Of a DNA stretch of 64,000 bases, positions 57,979 through 64,000 are shown piece after piece. Every line of letters begins with the position of its first letter. Position 1 is the first letter of the stretch. The notes under the pieces are model-generated. The model worked only from the letters and a program-made list of their open reading frames with translations, was not told where the DNA came from and did no database searches. The DNA comes from Bacillus sp. N1-1 (GTDB lineage: Bacteria; Bacillota; Bacilli; Bacillales; Guptibacillaceae). The position numbers and the translations under genes are program-made. Where the stretch lies: assembly GCF_009818105.1 (NCBI RefSeq), contig NZ_CP046564.1, forward strand, positions 2,976,001 to 3,040,000, given 5' to 3'.

Positions 57979-58167
57979 GACGTAATCGCTCCACTCTCTT
58001 ATATTCTCTATTAAAAGAGTTTACAGCAGGAAAGGCGCAGCTACGATTAGATATCAGTTTATCAGTATCCACCTGTAAACTCAAGCTGAAGCACGCTACC
58101 GGAATCTGAAATCCTTTTATCTGTTTATTCATGACTGCTGTAAAAGCTAATTAACGATATAAGATAT
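57979..58167. other. Gap between ysoA and the tRNA terminator
   Basis: This AT-rich stretch has no gene that I can support. It should contain the ysoA promoter, but I see no convincing -35/-10 pair. No repeat or remnant of the ilv-leu operon, which lies at this place in B. subtilis, is visible. Confidence 0.4.
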
Positions 58168-58169
58168 AC

Positions 58170-58206
58170 AAAAAAAGCCATTCTATCACGAAGGATAAAT
58201 GCCTTT
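58170..58206 (-). terminator. Terminator of the tRNA-Arg gene
   Basis: AGGCATTTATCC and a near-complementary arm ending GGCT pair around TTCG-type loop sequence with two mismatches, followed by seven T on the minus strand. Confidence 0.75.
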
Positions 58207-58221
58207 ACAGAAAACATATTA

Positions 58222-58298
58222 TGGTGTCCCAGGCAGGATTCGAACCTGCGACCCACAGCTTAGAAGGCTGTTGCTCTATCCTGCTGAGCTACTGGGAC
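58222..58298 (-). tRNA. tRNA-Arg (anticodon UCU)
   Basis: A 77-base cloverleaf with encoded CCA. The acceptor stem is GTCCCAG/CTGGGAC, the D stem GCTC/GAGC, the anticodon stem ACAGC/GCTGT with loop CTTCTAA (anticodon TCT, reading AGA/AGG), and the T arm GCAGG-TTCGAAT-CCTGC. It stands alone with its own promoter (58368-58340) and terminator. Confidence 0.97.
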
Positions 58299-58339
58299 AT
58301 TGTTAGTATAAAATGATTTAGTTTCTAGCGACATTTATT

Positions 58340-58368
58340 AATATATCGGATTACATTAGTAAAGTCAA
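58340..58368 (-). promoter_or_regulatory. Sigma-A promoter of tRNA-Arg
   Basis: TTGACT (58368-58363) and TATATT (58345-58340) with a 17-base spacer, about 42 bases upstream of the mature tRNA. Confidence 0.8.
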
Positions 58369-58380
58369 TAGAAAACATTA

Positions 58381-58412
58381 GAAAAAAACACAGCATGCGC
58401 TGTGTTTTTTTC
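58381..58412. terminator. Terminator of ysnB
   Basis: ACACAGC and GCTGTGT form the stem around an ATGC-type apex, flanked by A and T runs on both sides, so it can work in both directions. It also shields the tRNA promoter from readthrough. Confidence 0.88.
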
Positions 58413-58414
58413 TA

Positions 58415-58930
58415 TTATGAAAGAGGAAACATTGTGGAAATTTCCTCAATCACTTTTCCATTTTCATCATGGAATGTCACTTCAATTGCATCACTGGTCC
58501 ACTCCACAATAGCGTAAGTTTGAATAGCGGGTTTTCTCGGAAGTTTCACGCTGCCTGGATTAAGAAAAAGCGTACCTTCTTCGAATACTGTTAACACTTC
58601 ATGCGAATGACCAAAGCAAACTAAATCTGCCTGGGCTTCTTTTGCTTTATAGTGCAATTTCATTAAGGTCATTTTTACATTATACAAGTGGCCGTGCGTA
58701 GCGAAAATAGTTTTATTTCCCACCGTTTGCACTAACTCATCTGGATAGCGGTCATCAAAGTCACAATTCCCTCTGACTCTTACCTGGAACGGAAGCATCT
58801 CCTCTGCATCATAATCAAATTCAGAGTCCCCACAGTGGATCATACATTCCACTTCGTGCTTATGTCGTTCTACCAGGTGGTGTAATTCTTCACCAGAGCT
58901 ATGATTATCACTTACAACTAGTACTTTCAC
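58415..58930 (-). CDS. ysnB: YfcE/MJ0936-type metallophosphoesterase YsnB
   Basis: The 171-residue product is a small calcineurin-like phosphodiesterase with the metal-binding blocks VVSDNH (6-11), HCGDSEFD, VRGNCDF, ATHGHLY and FGHSHE. The in vivo substrate is unknown. The start is GTG at 58930 with GAGGTGG upstream. It follows rdgB by 19 bases, the same rph-ysnA-ysnB order as in B. subtilis. Confidence 0.92.
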   Translation of the reverse strand: MKVLVVSDNHSSGEELHHLVERHKHEVECMIHCGDSEFDYDAEEMLPFQVRVRGNCDFDDRYPDELVQTVGNKTIFATHGHLYNVKMTLMKLHYKAKEAQADLVCFGHSHEVLTVFEEGTLFLNPGSVKLPRKPAIQTYAIVEWTSDAIEVTFHDENGKVIEEISTMFPLS

Positions 58931-58949
58931 ATTGCGCCACCTCTTTTCG

Positions 58950-59543
58950 TTAAAATAATTCCTTAAACACCTCTTCTAAACGGTCGAGTGCTTGTCCCCT
59001 ATGAGAAATCGCATTTTTCTCTTCAGGAGAAAGTTCAGCCATCGTTTTATCATAGGAAGGCACGTAGAAAATCGGGTCATAGCCAAAACCATAGCTTCCA
59101 GAGCGTTCAAACGTAATCATGCCACTGCACGTTCCCGAAAAAACTTCTGTATTTTGACCTGGTATCGCTACTGCAAGGAGACAATGAAAGGAAGCATTTC
59201 GCTGTTCCTTAGGAACATCTTTCATTTCCATTAATACTTTATCAATGTTTGCCTCATCATCTTTATCAGGTCCTGCATAACGAGCAGAATACACGCCTGG
59301 GTCTCCATCAAGCGCATCGATAACAAGTCCCGAGTCGTCAGCAATAACAGGCTGGTTTGTTAGCTTCATGATTGCTTCCGCTTTTAACACTGCATTTTCA
59401 GCGAACGTACTACCCGTTTCAGCTACATCCGGAGCGTTTTCAATGTCAAGTAAAGAAAGAACGCTCAGCTCATCAGATTCAAATCTCCGCTTAAATTCTT
59501 TTACTTTACCTTCATTTTGCGTCGCAATAAGCAGTTTACGCAT
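58950..59543 (-). CDS. rdgB: XTP/dITP diphosphatase RdgB (YsnA)
   Basis: RdgB removes deaminated purine nucleotides (XTP, dITP, ITP) from the pool. The 197-residue product has [24 protein letters not shown] and [10 protein letters not shown], then [10 protein letters not shown] and the C-terminal SHRGQAL. The ATG at 59543 fits homologues and overlaps the rph end by eight bases; AGGAGG is twelve bases away, somewhat far. It follows rph in the conserved order. Confidence 0.95.
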   Translation of the reverse strand: MRKLLIATQNEGKVKEFKRRFESDELSVLSLLDIENAPDVAETGSTFAENAVLKAEAIMKLTNQPVIADDSGLVIDALDGDPGVYSARYAGPDKDDEANIDKVLMEMKDVPKEQRNASFHCLLAVAIPGQNTEVFSGTCSGMITFERSGSYGFGYDPIFYVPSYDKTMAELSPEEKNAISHRGQALDRLEEVFKELF

Positions 59544-60294
59544 CTGCTGATGATGCCTCCTTGATCTTAGTGGCAAAGTCTCCGATTACTTCAGCTTGTG
59601 TGTTAATTAATTCTTCCACACCAGTTTTTCCAAGTGCAAGCATTTCATTAAGTTGGTTCATATTAAACGTTGCTTCTTCACCTGTACCCTGAAGTTCAAC
59701 AAATTCTCCGCTTCCTGTCATAACAATATTCATGTCAACTTGAGCAGAAGCATCTTCTTTGTAGCATAAATCTAATAAAGCTGAACCATTTTGGTCAATG
59801 CCAACTGATGTAGCTGCAAGGAAGTTCGTTAAAGGCATTTTCTTAATTTGCTTCCGCCCCATTGCTTCTTCTACCGCAATTGCAAGAGCCACAAATGCTC
59901 CTGTAATGGAGGCTGTACGTGTTCCACCATCGGCTTGAATCACATCACAATCAATCCATATAGTACGCTCGCCAAGCGCTTCAAGATTAACCACGGTCCG
60001 CAGCGCCCTTCCGATTAACCGCTGAATTTCCATCGTACGACCAGCCACTTTCCCTTTACTTGATTCCCTTATGTTTCTCTGCTCAGTCGCACGCGGTAAC
60101 ATGGCATATTCAGCAGCAATCCACCCTTTTCCCTGTCCACGCATAAATGGAGGAACTCGATCCTCAATGGAGGCAGAGCAGATTACTTTTGTTTCGCCTA
60201 CTGTAATTAAAACTGAACCCTCTGGATGTTTTATATAATCTCTTTCAATATGTACCGCTCTTAACTCATTTTCTTGACGCCCGTCAACTCTCAT
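59536..60294 (-). CDS. rph: Ribonuclease PH
   Basis: RNase PH is the phosphate-dependent 3'-exonuclease that trims tRNA precursors. The 252-residue product has [62 protein letters not shown] and [19 protein letters not shown]. Catalytic arginines and aspartates of the family are in place. It heads the rph-rdgB-ysnB group and follows gerM. Confidence 0.97.
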   Translation of the reverse strand: MRVDGRQENELRAVHIERDYIKHPEGSVLITVGETKVICSASIEDRVPPFMRGQGKGWIAAEYAMLPRATEQRNIRESSKGKVAGRTMEIQRLIGRALRTVVNLEALGERTIWIDCDVIQADGGTRTASITGAFVALAIAVEEAMGRKQIKKMPLTNFLAATSVGIDQNGSALLDLCYKEDASAQVDMNIVMTGSGEFVELQGTGEEATFNMNQLNEMLALGKTGVEELINTQAEVIGDFATKIKEASSADA

Positions 60295-60365
60295 ATTCGT
60301 CCTCCTATTAGCAAATCTTCCCTTTTCTCATAAACGATCATGTAGTCATTTACCTCTCTTAATAA

Positions 60366-60395
60366 ACATGAAAAGAGGCAGTATCCCTGCCTCTA
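60366..60395 (-). terminator. Intrinsic terminator of gerM
   Basis: AGAGGCAG and CTGCCTCT form a perfect stem around a GGATA-type loop, followed by TTTTC on the minus strand. Confidence 0.8.
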
Positions 60396-60414
60396 CATCC
60401 TATCATATTCTATT

Positions 60415-61500
60415 TTAAAAACCCACTTTGTTAACGTCCTCCGGTCTTGAAACCGGCTCAGATAGAGCGTTTCCAGCTTCATCAATCACTTCAGGATGAC
60501 CATCTACGGTTATTGCCACTTCTTTAATATCTGCTTGTTCAGTTAACGATAAAACAAGACTATTTAACATATCTTGCTGAAGCACCATTTCTTCAGATCC
60601 TGTTAAAATCGCTTCATTGAAATCAAGTGTTAACAAACCACCCTCTTCATTAGCACCCAATAATTTGATATCTTTAGAAAACTGACTAAATAATCCAGAT
60701 TGCACAGGAGGCCCTTCCATTAAACCTTTCAATACTCCTCTTACATCATCGGAAACGCCTTCCATCCGCTTCGTTACCGGTACATAATAGGAGTAGTCTT
60801 CATTTTGAGCCATGAAGTAGACTGTAACGTCTTCACTATTAGAGACATCTACAACATTGCCCATCTCATGATTTATACCATTCGCTCTGCTTACATTTTC
60901 TCCAATTGGCGTGCCATTTACGGGCATTTCTGTTTGATCATAACCGTTGATTTGGATCTTCACGTTCTCTACACCATCAAATTGGGTAAGAGTCCATGTA
61001 ACTGCTTCAAGAATTTGCTTCTCATTTTCAGCAGCATAGTCTTTAAACTCGTTTGAAAAATCGACAACTAACGTTTTATCCACCTGATCAATTCCCTGAA
61101 CAACCGTACCTGCAGGTAACACTGCTTTAAACCCGTTAGGTAGCATTTCAGTTACTGGACCATCCACCACGAGATATTCAAGCGCTTGTTTTGCAGCGCT
61201 TTCTACTGCAGGGAGCTGAAAACTTTGAGGCACTACCATTCCATTTGCATCAAGTAGATAAAGCTGACGAGTCGTCATTTCAGTCACTTCTTCAGAAGGT
61301 TCTTCACCAGTTGCCTCTTCTACCTCTCCTTCCTTAGTTGCGCCAGTTTCATTATCCTCCATCTGCTCCCCCTCGTTAACATAATCGACCTTTGGTGGAT
61401 CAATTTCCTTCAGTGACTTTTCAAAACCAAATCCACAGCCAGATATCGTTAGTATACATGAAAGCAACAATAGCGCGAATCCAATCCCGCGTAAACGCAT
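60415..61500 (-). CDS. gerM: Germination lipoprotein GerM
   Basis: GerM is needed for normal engulfment and germination in B. subtilis. From the ATG at 61500, with GGGGAGGG upstream, the 361-residue product has a lipoprotein signal (LLLLSCILTISGCGFG, lipobox ISGC). An acidic linker follows (EEATGEEPSEEVTEM), then two GerMN domains (about 110-215, LPNGFKAVLPAGTVVQGIDQVDKTLVVDFSNEF, and about 245-350, with DDVRGVLKGLMEGPP and GGLLTLDFNEAIL). It lies between racE and rph as in B. subtilis. Confidence 0.93.
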   Translation of the reverse strand: MRLRGIGFALLLLSCILTISGCGFGFEKSLKEIDPPKVDYVNEGEQMEDNETGATKEGEVEEATGEEPSEEVTEMTTRQLYLLDANGMVVPQSFQLPAVESAAKQALEYLVVDGPVTEMLPNGFKAVLPAGTVVQGIDQVDKTLVVDFSNEFKDYAAENEKQILEAVTWTLTQFDGVENVKIQINGYDQTEMPVNGTPIGENVSRANGINHEMGNVVDVSNSEDVTVYFMAQNEDYSYYVPVTKRMEGVSDDVRGVLKGLMEGPPVQSGLFSQFSKDIKLLGANEEGGLLTLDFNEAILTGSEEMVLQQDMLNSLVLSLTEQADIKEVAITVDGHPEVIDEAGNALSEPVSRPEDVNKVGF

Positions 61501-61683
61501 AGCTATCCCTCCCCGGATGGTTTGTACTACCATTTATACGAGTTATATTTCAATTTATACCTGACTGTTGATAATAAGTTGTATAGCCATTTGGAAAGGT
61601 AAAGGTGTGAATGATTCAGATGTTCGTTATGAAACTGAGTGATCAGGGATGTTTTATTAAAGAGCGTCATCATATACTTTTCT

Positions 61684-61717
61684 ATAAAAAAACTCTAACC
61701 CAAAATGGATTAGAGCT
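61684..61717 (-). terminator. Intrinsic terminator of racE
   Basis: CTCTAAtCC and GGgTTAGAG pair around ATTTT and are followed by seven T on the minus strand. The racE TAA stop lies within the stem. Confidence 0.88.
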
Positions 61718-62507
61718 CGATACGTTTCACATTTTTCACAGGATATTCTAGCCAGTGGCTCGCAATCCTTGTAAAATTATCTATTGATCCAGTTGTTAGA
61801 AATGTATGTGAAGGACGGTTATCACCAGTATATAGTAGCGAGCTATATTCTAGGATACCACTTACTTCATAGGCCGTTTCATCACCTGAACAAATAATAG
61901 TCGTTTCTTCTCCCATCACCGATTGGATAACCGGTTCTAACAATGGATAATGAGTACACCCGAGAATCAATGTGTCAATCCCTTTATTAAGTAGGGGGGC
62001 AAGGGTATTTCTAACAGTCTGGTAGGTTTCTTTACTGGATAGATTACCCGTTTCAACAAGTGGGACGAAAGGTGGACATGCGAGGCTTTCCACCTTAACA
62101 TCGTCATCAATTGCTTTTAGTGAGTATTCATACGCCCTGCTTTTAATCGTGCCAGCTGTACCGATAACCCCTATATACTTATTCGTTGTTTCTTTGATCG
62201 CACTTCTTGCTCCAGGATGGATCACGCCCCTTACTGGTATATTGAGCTCATCCTGAATTTCTTTTAGAACTACTGCTGTGGCAGTATTGCATGCGATAAT
62301 TAACATTTTAATTTGATATTTCTCAAGAAGATAATTTGTCATTTCCCACGTAAACTGCTTCACTTCAGACGCAGACCTAGGTCCGTATGGACACCTTGCT
62401 GTATCGCCTAAATAAACAATCTCTTCCTTTGGTAATTGACGCATTATCTCGCGAGCTACCGTTAAACCGCCAACTCCAGAATCGATAACCCCAATTGGTT
62501 TTTTCAA
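61710..62507 (-). CDS. racE: Glutamate racemase
   Basis: RacE makes D-glutamate for peptidoglycan and, where present, poly-gamma-glutamate. The 265-residue product has the catalytic cysteines in IACNTATA and LGCTHYPLL, with [14 protein letters not shown] at the N-terminus. The start is TTG at 62507; GAGAGG is about ten bases upstream. It follows the MarR gene by 27 bases and precedes gerM, as in the B. subtilis racE region. Confidence 0.96.
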   Translation of the reverse strand: MKKPIGVIDSGVGGLTVAREIMRQLPKEEIVYLGDTARCPYGPRSASEVKQFTWEMTNYLLEKYQIKMLIIACNTATAVVLKEIQDELNIPVRGVIHPGARSAIKETTNKYIGVIGTAGTIKSRAYEYSLKAIDDDVKVESLACPPFVPLVETGNLSSKETYQTVRNTLAPLLNKGIDTLILGCTHYPLLEPVIQSVMGEETTIICSGDETAYEVSGILEYSSLLYTGDNRPSHTFLTTGSIDNFTRIASHWLEYPVKNVKRIEL

Positions 62508-62534
62508 AACAATTCGCCTCTCTACTTACCGGTC

Positions 62535-62987
62535 CTATTCGTTCTTTTTCATTTCGTCATAAAGCAAATGCAAACTTTCTTCCAATGCTTTGACTTGATC
62601 ACCTGAAAATTTCTGTGTAATCTTCTCCAAATAGACCTGTCTTTTATGAATAACTTTTTTGATAATGTCATTTCCCTTATCAAGTATATGAATTCGAACA
62701 ACGCGACGATCGTGTGGGTCTTTAACTCGTTTTACTAGATCCGTCTTCTCCATTCGATCGACTAGATCCGTCGTTGTGCTACAAGCAAGGTACATCTTAT
62801 TTGATAGCTCACCAATGGTTAAATCTCCATATTCAGAAAGCCATTGGAGTGCCAGGAATTGAGGAGGTGTAATGGAGAATTCACTTAAAAGTTCACGTCC
62901 ATTTTGCTTAATGATACCTGCCACCATTCGAAGTGATTTCTCTATATCAACAATCGAAGCTGGTTCTCTCGTTAATTCTTCAGACAT
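62535..62987 (-). CDS. ysmB: MarR family transcriptional regulator (YsmB-like)
   Basis: The 150-residue winged-helix protein has the MarR layout: helix FSITPPQFLALQWLSEYGDLTIGELSNKM, recognition helix region ACSTTTDLVDRMEKTDLVKRVKDPHDRRVVRIHI (with the wing motif DRR), and C-terminal dimerisation helices. In B. subtilis the MarR gene ysmB stands directly upstream of racE, which supports orthology. The ligand and targets are unknown. GGGGGAG precedes the ATG. Confidence 0.9.
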   Translation of the reverse strand: MSEELTREPASIVDIEKSLRMVAGIIKQNGRELLSEFSITPPQFLALQWLSEYGDLTIGELSNKMYLACSTTTDLVDRMEKTDLVKRVKDPHDRRVVRIHILDKGNDIIKKVIHKRQVYLEKITQKFSGDQVKALEESLHLLYDEMKKNE

Positions 62988-63152
62988 TTAGTCTCCCCCT
63001 TATCTTATCCTATAGTCTATTTTGATTGTAAGCGCCGTGAATTGCAAGAAGAGTGTGCTTTCATCTACGTTTACCTATTTAATTCGTTCTAACTCAACCC
63101 AAACGCTATGAGACACGCGCCAACTTTTTTAGTCCCTTAAGAAAACGAATTA

Positions 63153-63187
63153 AAACAAAAAAAAGAGCTATAGTTTCCTATAGCTCT
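63153..63187 (-). terminator. Intrinsic terminator of ptsI
   Basis: AGAGCTATAG and CTATAGCTCT form a perfect ten-base stem with a GAAA tetraloop, followed by eight T broken by one G on the minus strand. The ptsI stop TAG is part of the first arm. Confidence 0.95.
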
Positions 63188-64000
63188 CCCGTTGCAAAAT
63201 GTTCTTGTACATAGGTAACCACTTCTTCATTTGTTGCAAGTGAAAGAATGTGATCGATGTGCGAAGAAATTTCTTCTTTTGATAGCTTCGTCATTTGACT
63301 TCTAGCAGGCAAAATTGACGTTGCACTCATGCTGAATTCATCTAGGCCAAGACCAAGAAGAATCGGAATCGCAATTTGATCTCCAGCCATTTCACCACAC
63401 ATACCAGCCCATTTGCCTTCTTTATGAGCTGCGTCAATAACCATCTTAACAAGTCTAAGAATTGCAGGGTTATATGGTTGGTAAAGATAAGAGACTTTTT
63501 GATTCATTCGGTCAGCAGCCATCGTATATTGAATAAGATCATTCGTTCCAACACTAAAGAAGTCAACTTCTTTAGCAAAAACGTCTGCCATAGCAGCAGT
63601 TGCTGGAATTTCAACCATCATTCCAATTTCGATTTCCTCTGAAACTTGGATCCCTTCACCAATTAGCTCCTCTTTAACAGTAAGAAGCATTTCTTTCGCC
63701 TGACGGAATTCACCAACAGTTGCGATCATAGGGAACATCACTTTCAGGTTTCCAAAAACACTAGCACGAAGAAGTGCACGAAGCTGCGTACGGAAAATTT
63801 CTGTCTCTTCCAAGCAAAGACGAATTGCACGGAACCCAAGGAAAGGATTCATTTCTTTTGGAAGATTTAAGTAAGGTAGCTCTTTATCTCCACCGATATC
63901 AAGCGTACGGATGACAACAGGTTTGCCGTCCATTTTCTCAAGAACTTCTTTATAAGCGTTGAACTGCTCTTCTTCTGAAGGCAATTCGTTACGCCCCATA
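63178..64000 (-). CDS. ptsI: PTS enzyme I, C-terminal half (cut by window edge)
   Basis: Enzyme I passes phosphate from phosphoenolpyruvate to HPr, starting sugar uptake by the phosphotransferase system. About 274 of the usual 570 residues are present, all from the PEP-binding TIM barrel: [80 protein letters not shown] and the active-site cysteine in [11 protein letters not shown]. The phosphorylated histidine lies beyond the edge. The stop is inside its terminator. In many Bacillaceae gerE follows ysmB/racE, not ptsI, so this is a synteny difference. Confidence 0.97.
   Translation of the reverse strand, partial: MGRNELPSEEEQFNAYKEVLEKMDGKPVVIRTLDIGGDKELPYLNLPKEMNPFLGFRAIRLCLEETEIFRTQLRALLRASVFGNLKVMFPMIATVGEFRQAKEMLLTVKEELIGEGIQVSEEIEIGMMVEIPATAAMADVFAKEVDFFSVGTNDLIQYTMAADRMNQKVSYLYQPYNPAILRLVKMVIDAAHKEGKWAGMCGEMAGDQIAIPILLGLGLDEFSMSATSILPARSQMTKLSKEEISSHIDHILSLATNEEVVTYVQEHFATGEL

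Overview
The window is a 64 kb stretch of the core chromosome of an endospore-forming Bacillaceae (Firmicutes). The evidence is strong AGGAGG-type ribosome binding sites, frequent TTG/GTG starts, many sporulation genes (bofC, coxA, safA, spo0B, spoIVFA/FB, spoIIB, spoVID, lonB, gerM), a competence peptidase (comC), a T-box leader and an L21 leader. Gene order closely follows the Bacillus subtilis tig-clpX-lonB-lonA-ysxC-hem ... mre-min-spoIVF-rplU-obg-phe-nad-safA-ruv-queA-tgt region, as remembered rather than searched. Differences such as an RNase E/G homologue, a diguanylate cyclase, an inserted amino-acid ABC operon and extra kinase-fold coat genes show that it is not B. subtilis itself. 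I do not name a species. Nearly all genes lie on the minus strand. The plus-strand genes are nifS-nadR, a small membrane gene at 35913 and a membrane gene at 45629.

Layout by coordinate (minus-strand operons are transcribed from right to left). 1-3.6 kb: ruvA-ruvB-DUF2905-queA-tgt (recombination and queuosine); tgt runs off the left edge. 3.6-3.9 kb: a tandem pair of fold-back repeats. 3.9-8.8 kb: bofC, the yebC-family gene, coxA, a CotS-like kinase and the coat morphogen gene safA. 8.9-14.2 kb: nadBCA facing nifS-nadR, sharing a candidate NadR operator. 14.3-17.6 kb: spo0B-obg-pheB-pheA. 17.7-20.0 kb: rplU-prp-rpmA behind an L21 leader, and an RNase E/G homologue. 20-26 kb: mreBCD-minCD-spoIVFAB (cell shape, division site, sigma-K activation). 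26-29.4 kb: comC, spoIIB, maf, radC. 29.6-35.8 kb: a GGDEF protein, folC and valS behind a valine T-box. 35.9-39 kb: a small membrane gene and spoVID-(kinase-fold orphan)-ysxE. 39-45.4 kb: hemAXCDBL. 45.6-48.5 kb: an accessory membrane gene and an amino-acid ABC operon. 48.7-57 kb: a protein quality control block, tig, clpX, lonB, lonA, with ysxC and ysoA. 58.2 kb: tRNA-Arg(UCU). 58.4-63 kb: ysnB, rdgB, rph, gerM, racE and a MarR regulator. 63.2-64 kb: the C-terminal half of ptsI.

The genes cooperate in several ways. SpoVID and SafA, encoded 30 kb apart, are known coat partners, and three kinase-fold genes sit beside them. BofC, SpoIVFA and SpoIVFB all act on pro-sigma-K processing. Prp trims the N-terminal extension of the L27 encoded beside it. 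NifS supplies sulfur for the NadA iron-sulfur cluster.

No phage, CRISPR array, transposase or defence island is visible. The most unusual items are the fold-back repeat pair, the VAGA-repeat tail of SafA, the catalytically dead YsxE beside an unrecognised kinase-like neighbour, the RNase E/G homologue that ends before its zinc-link, and a long palindrome in the trigger-factor leader.
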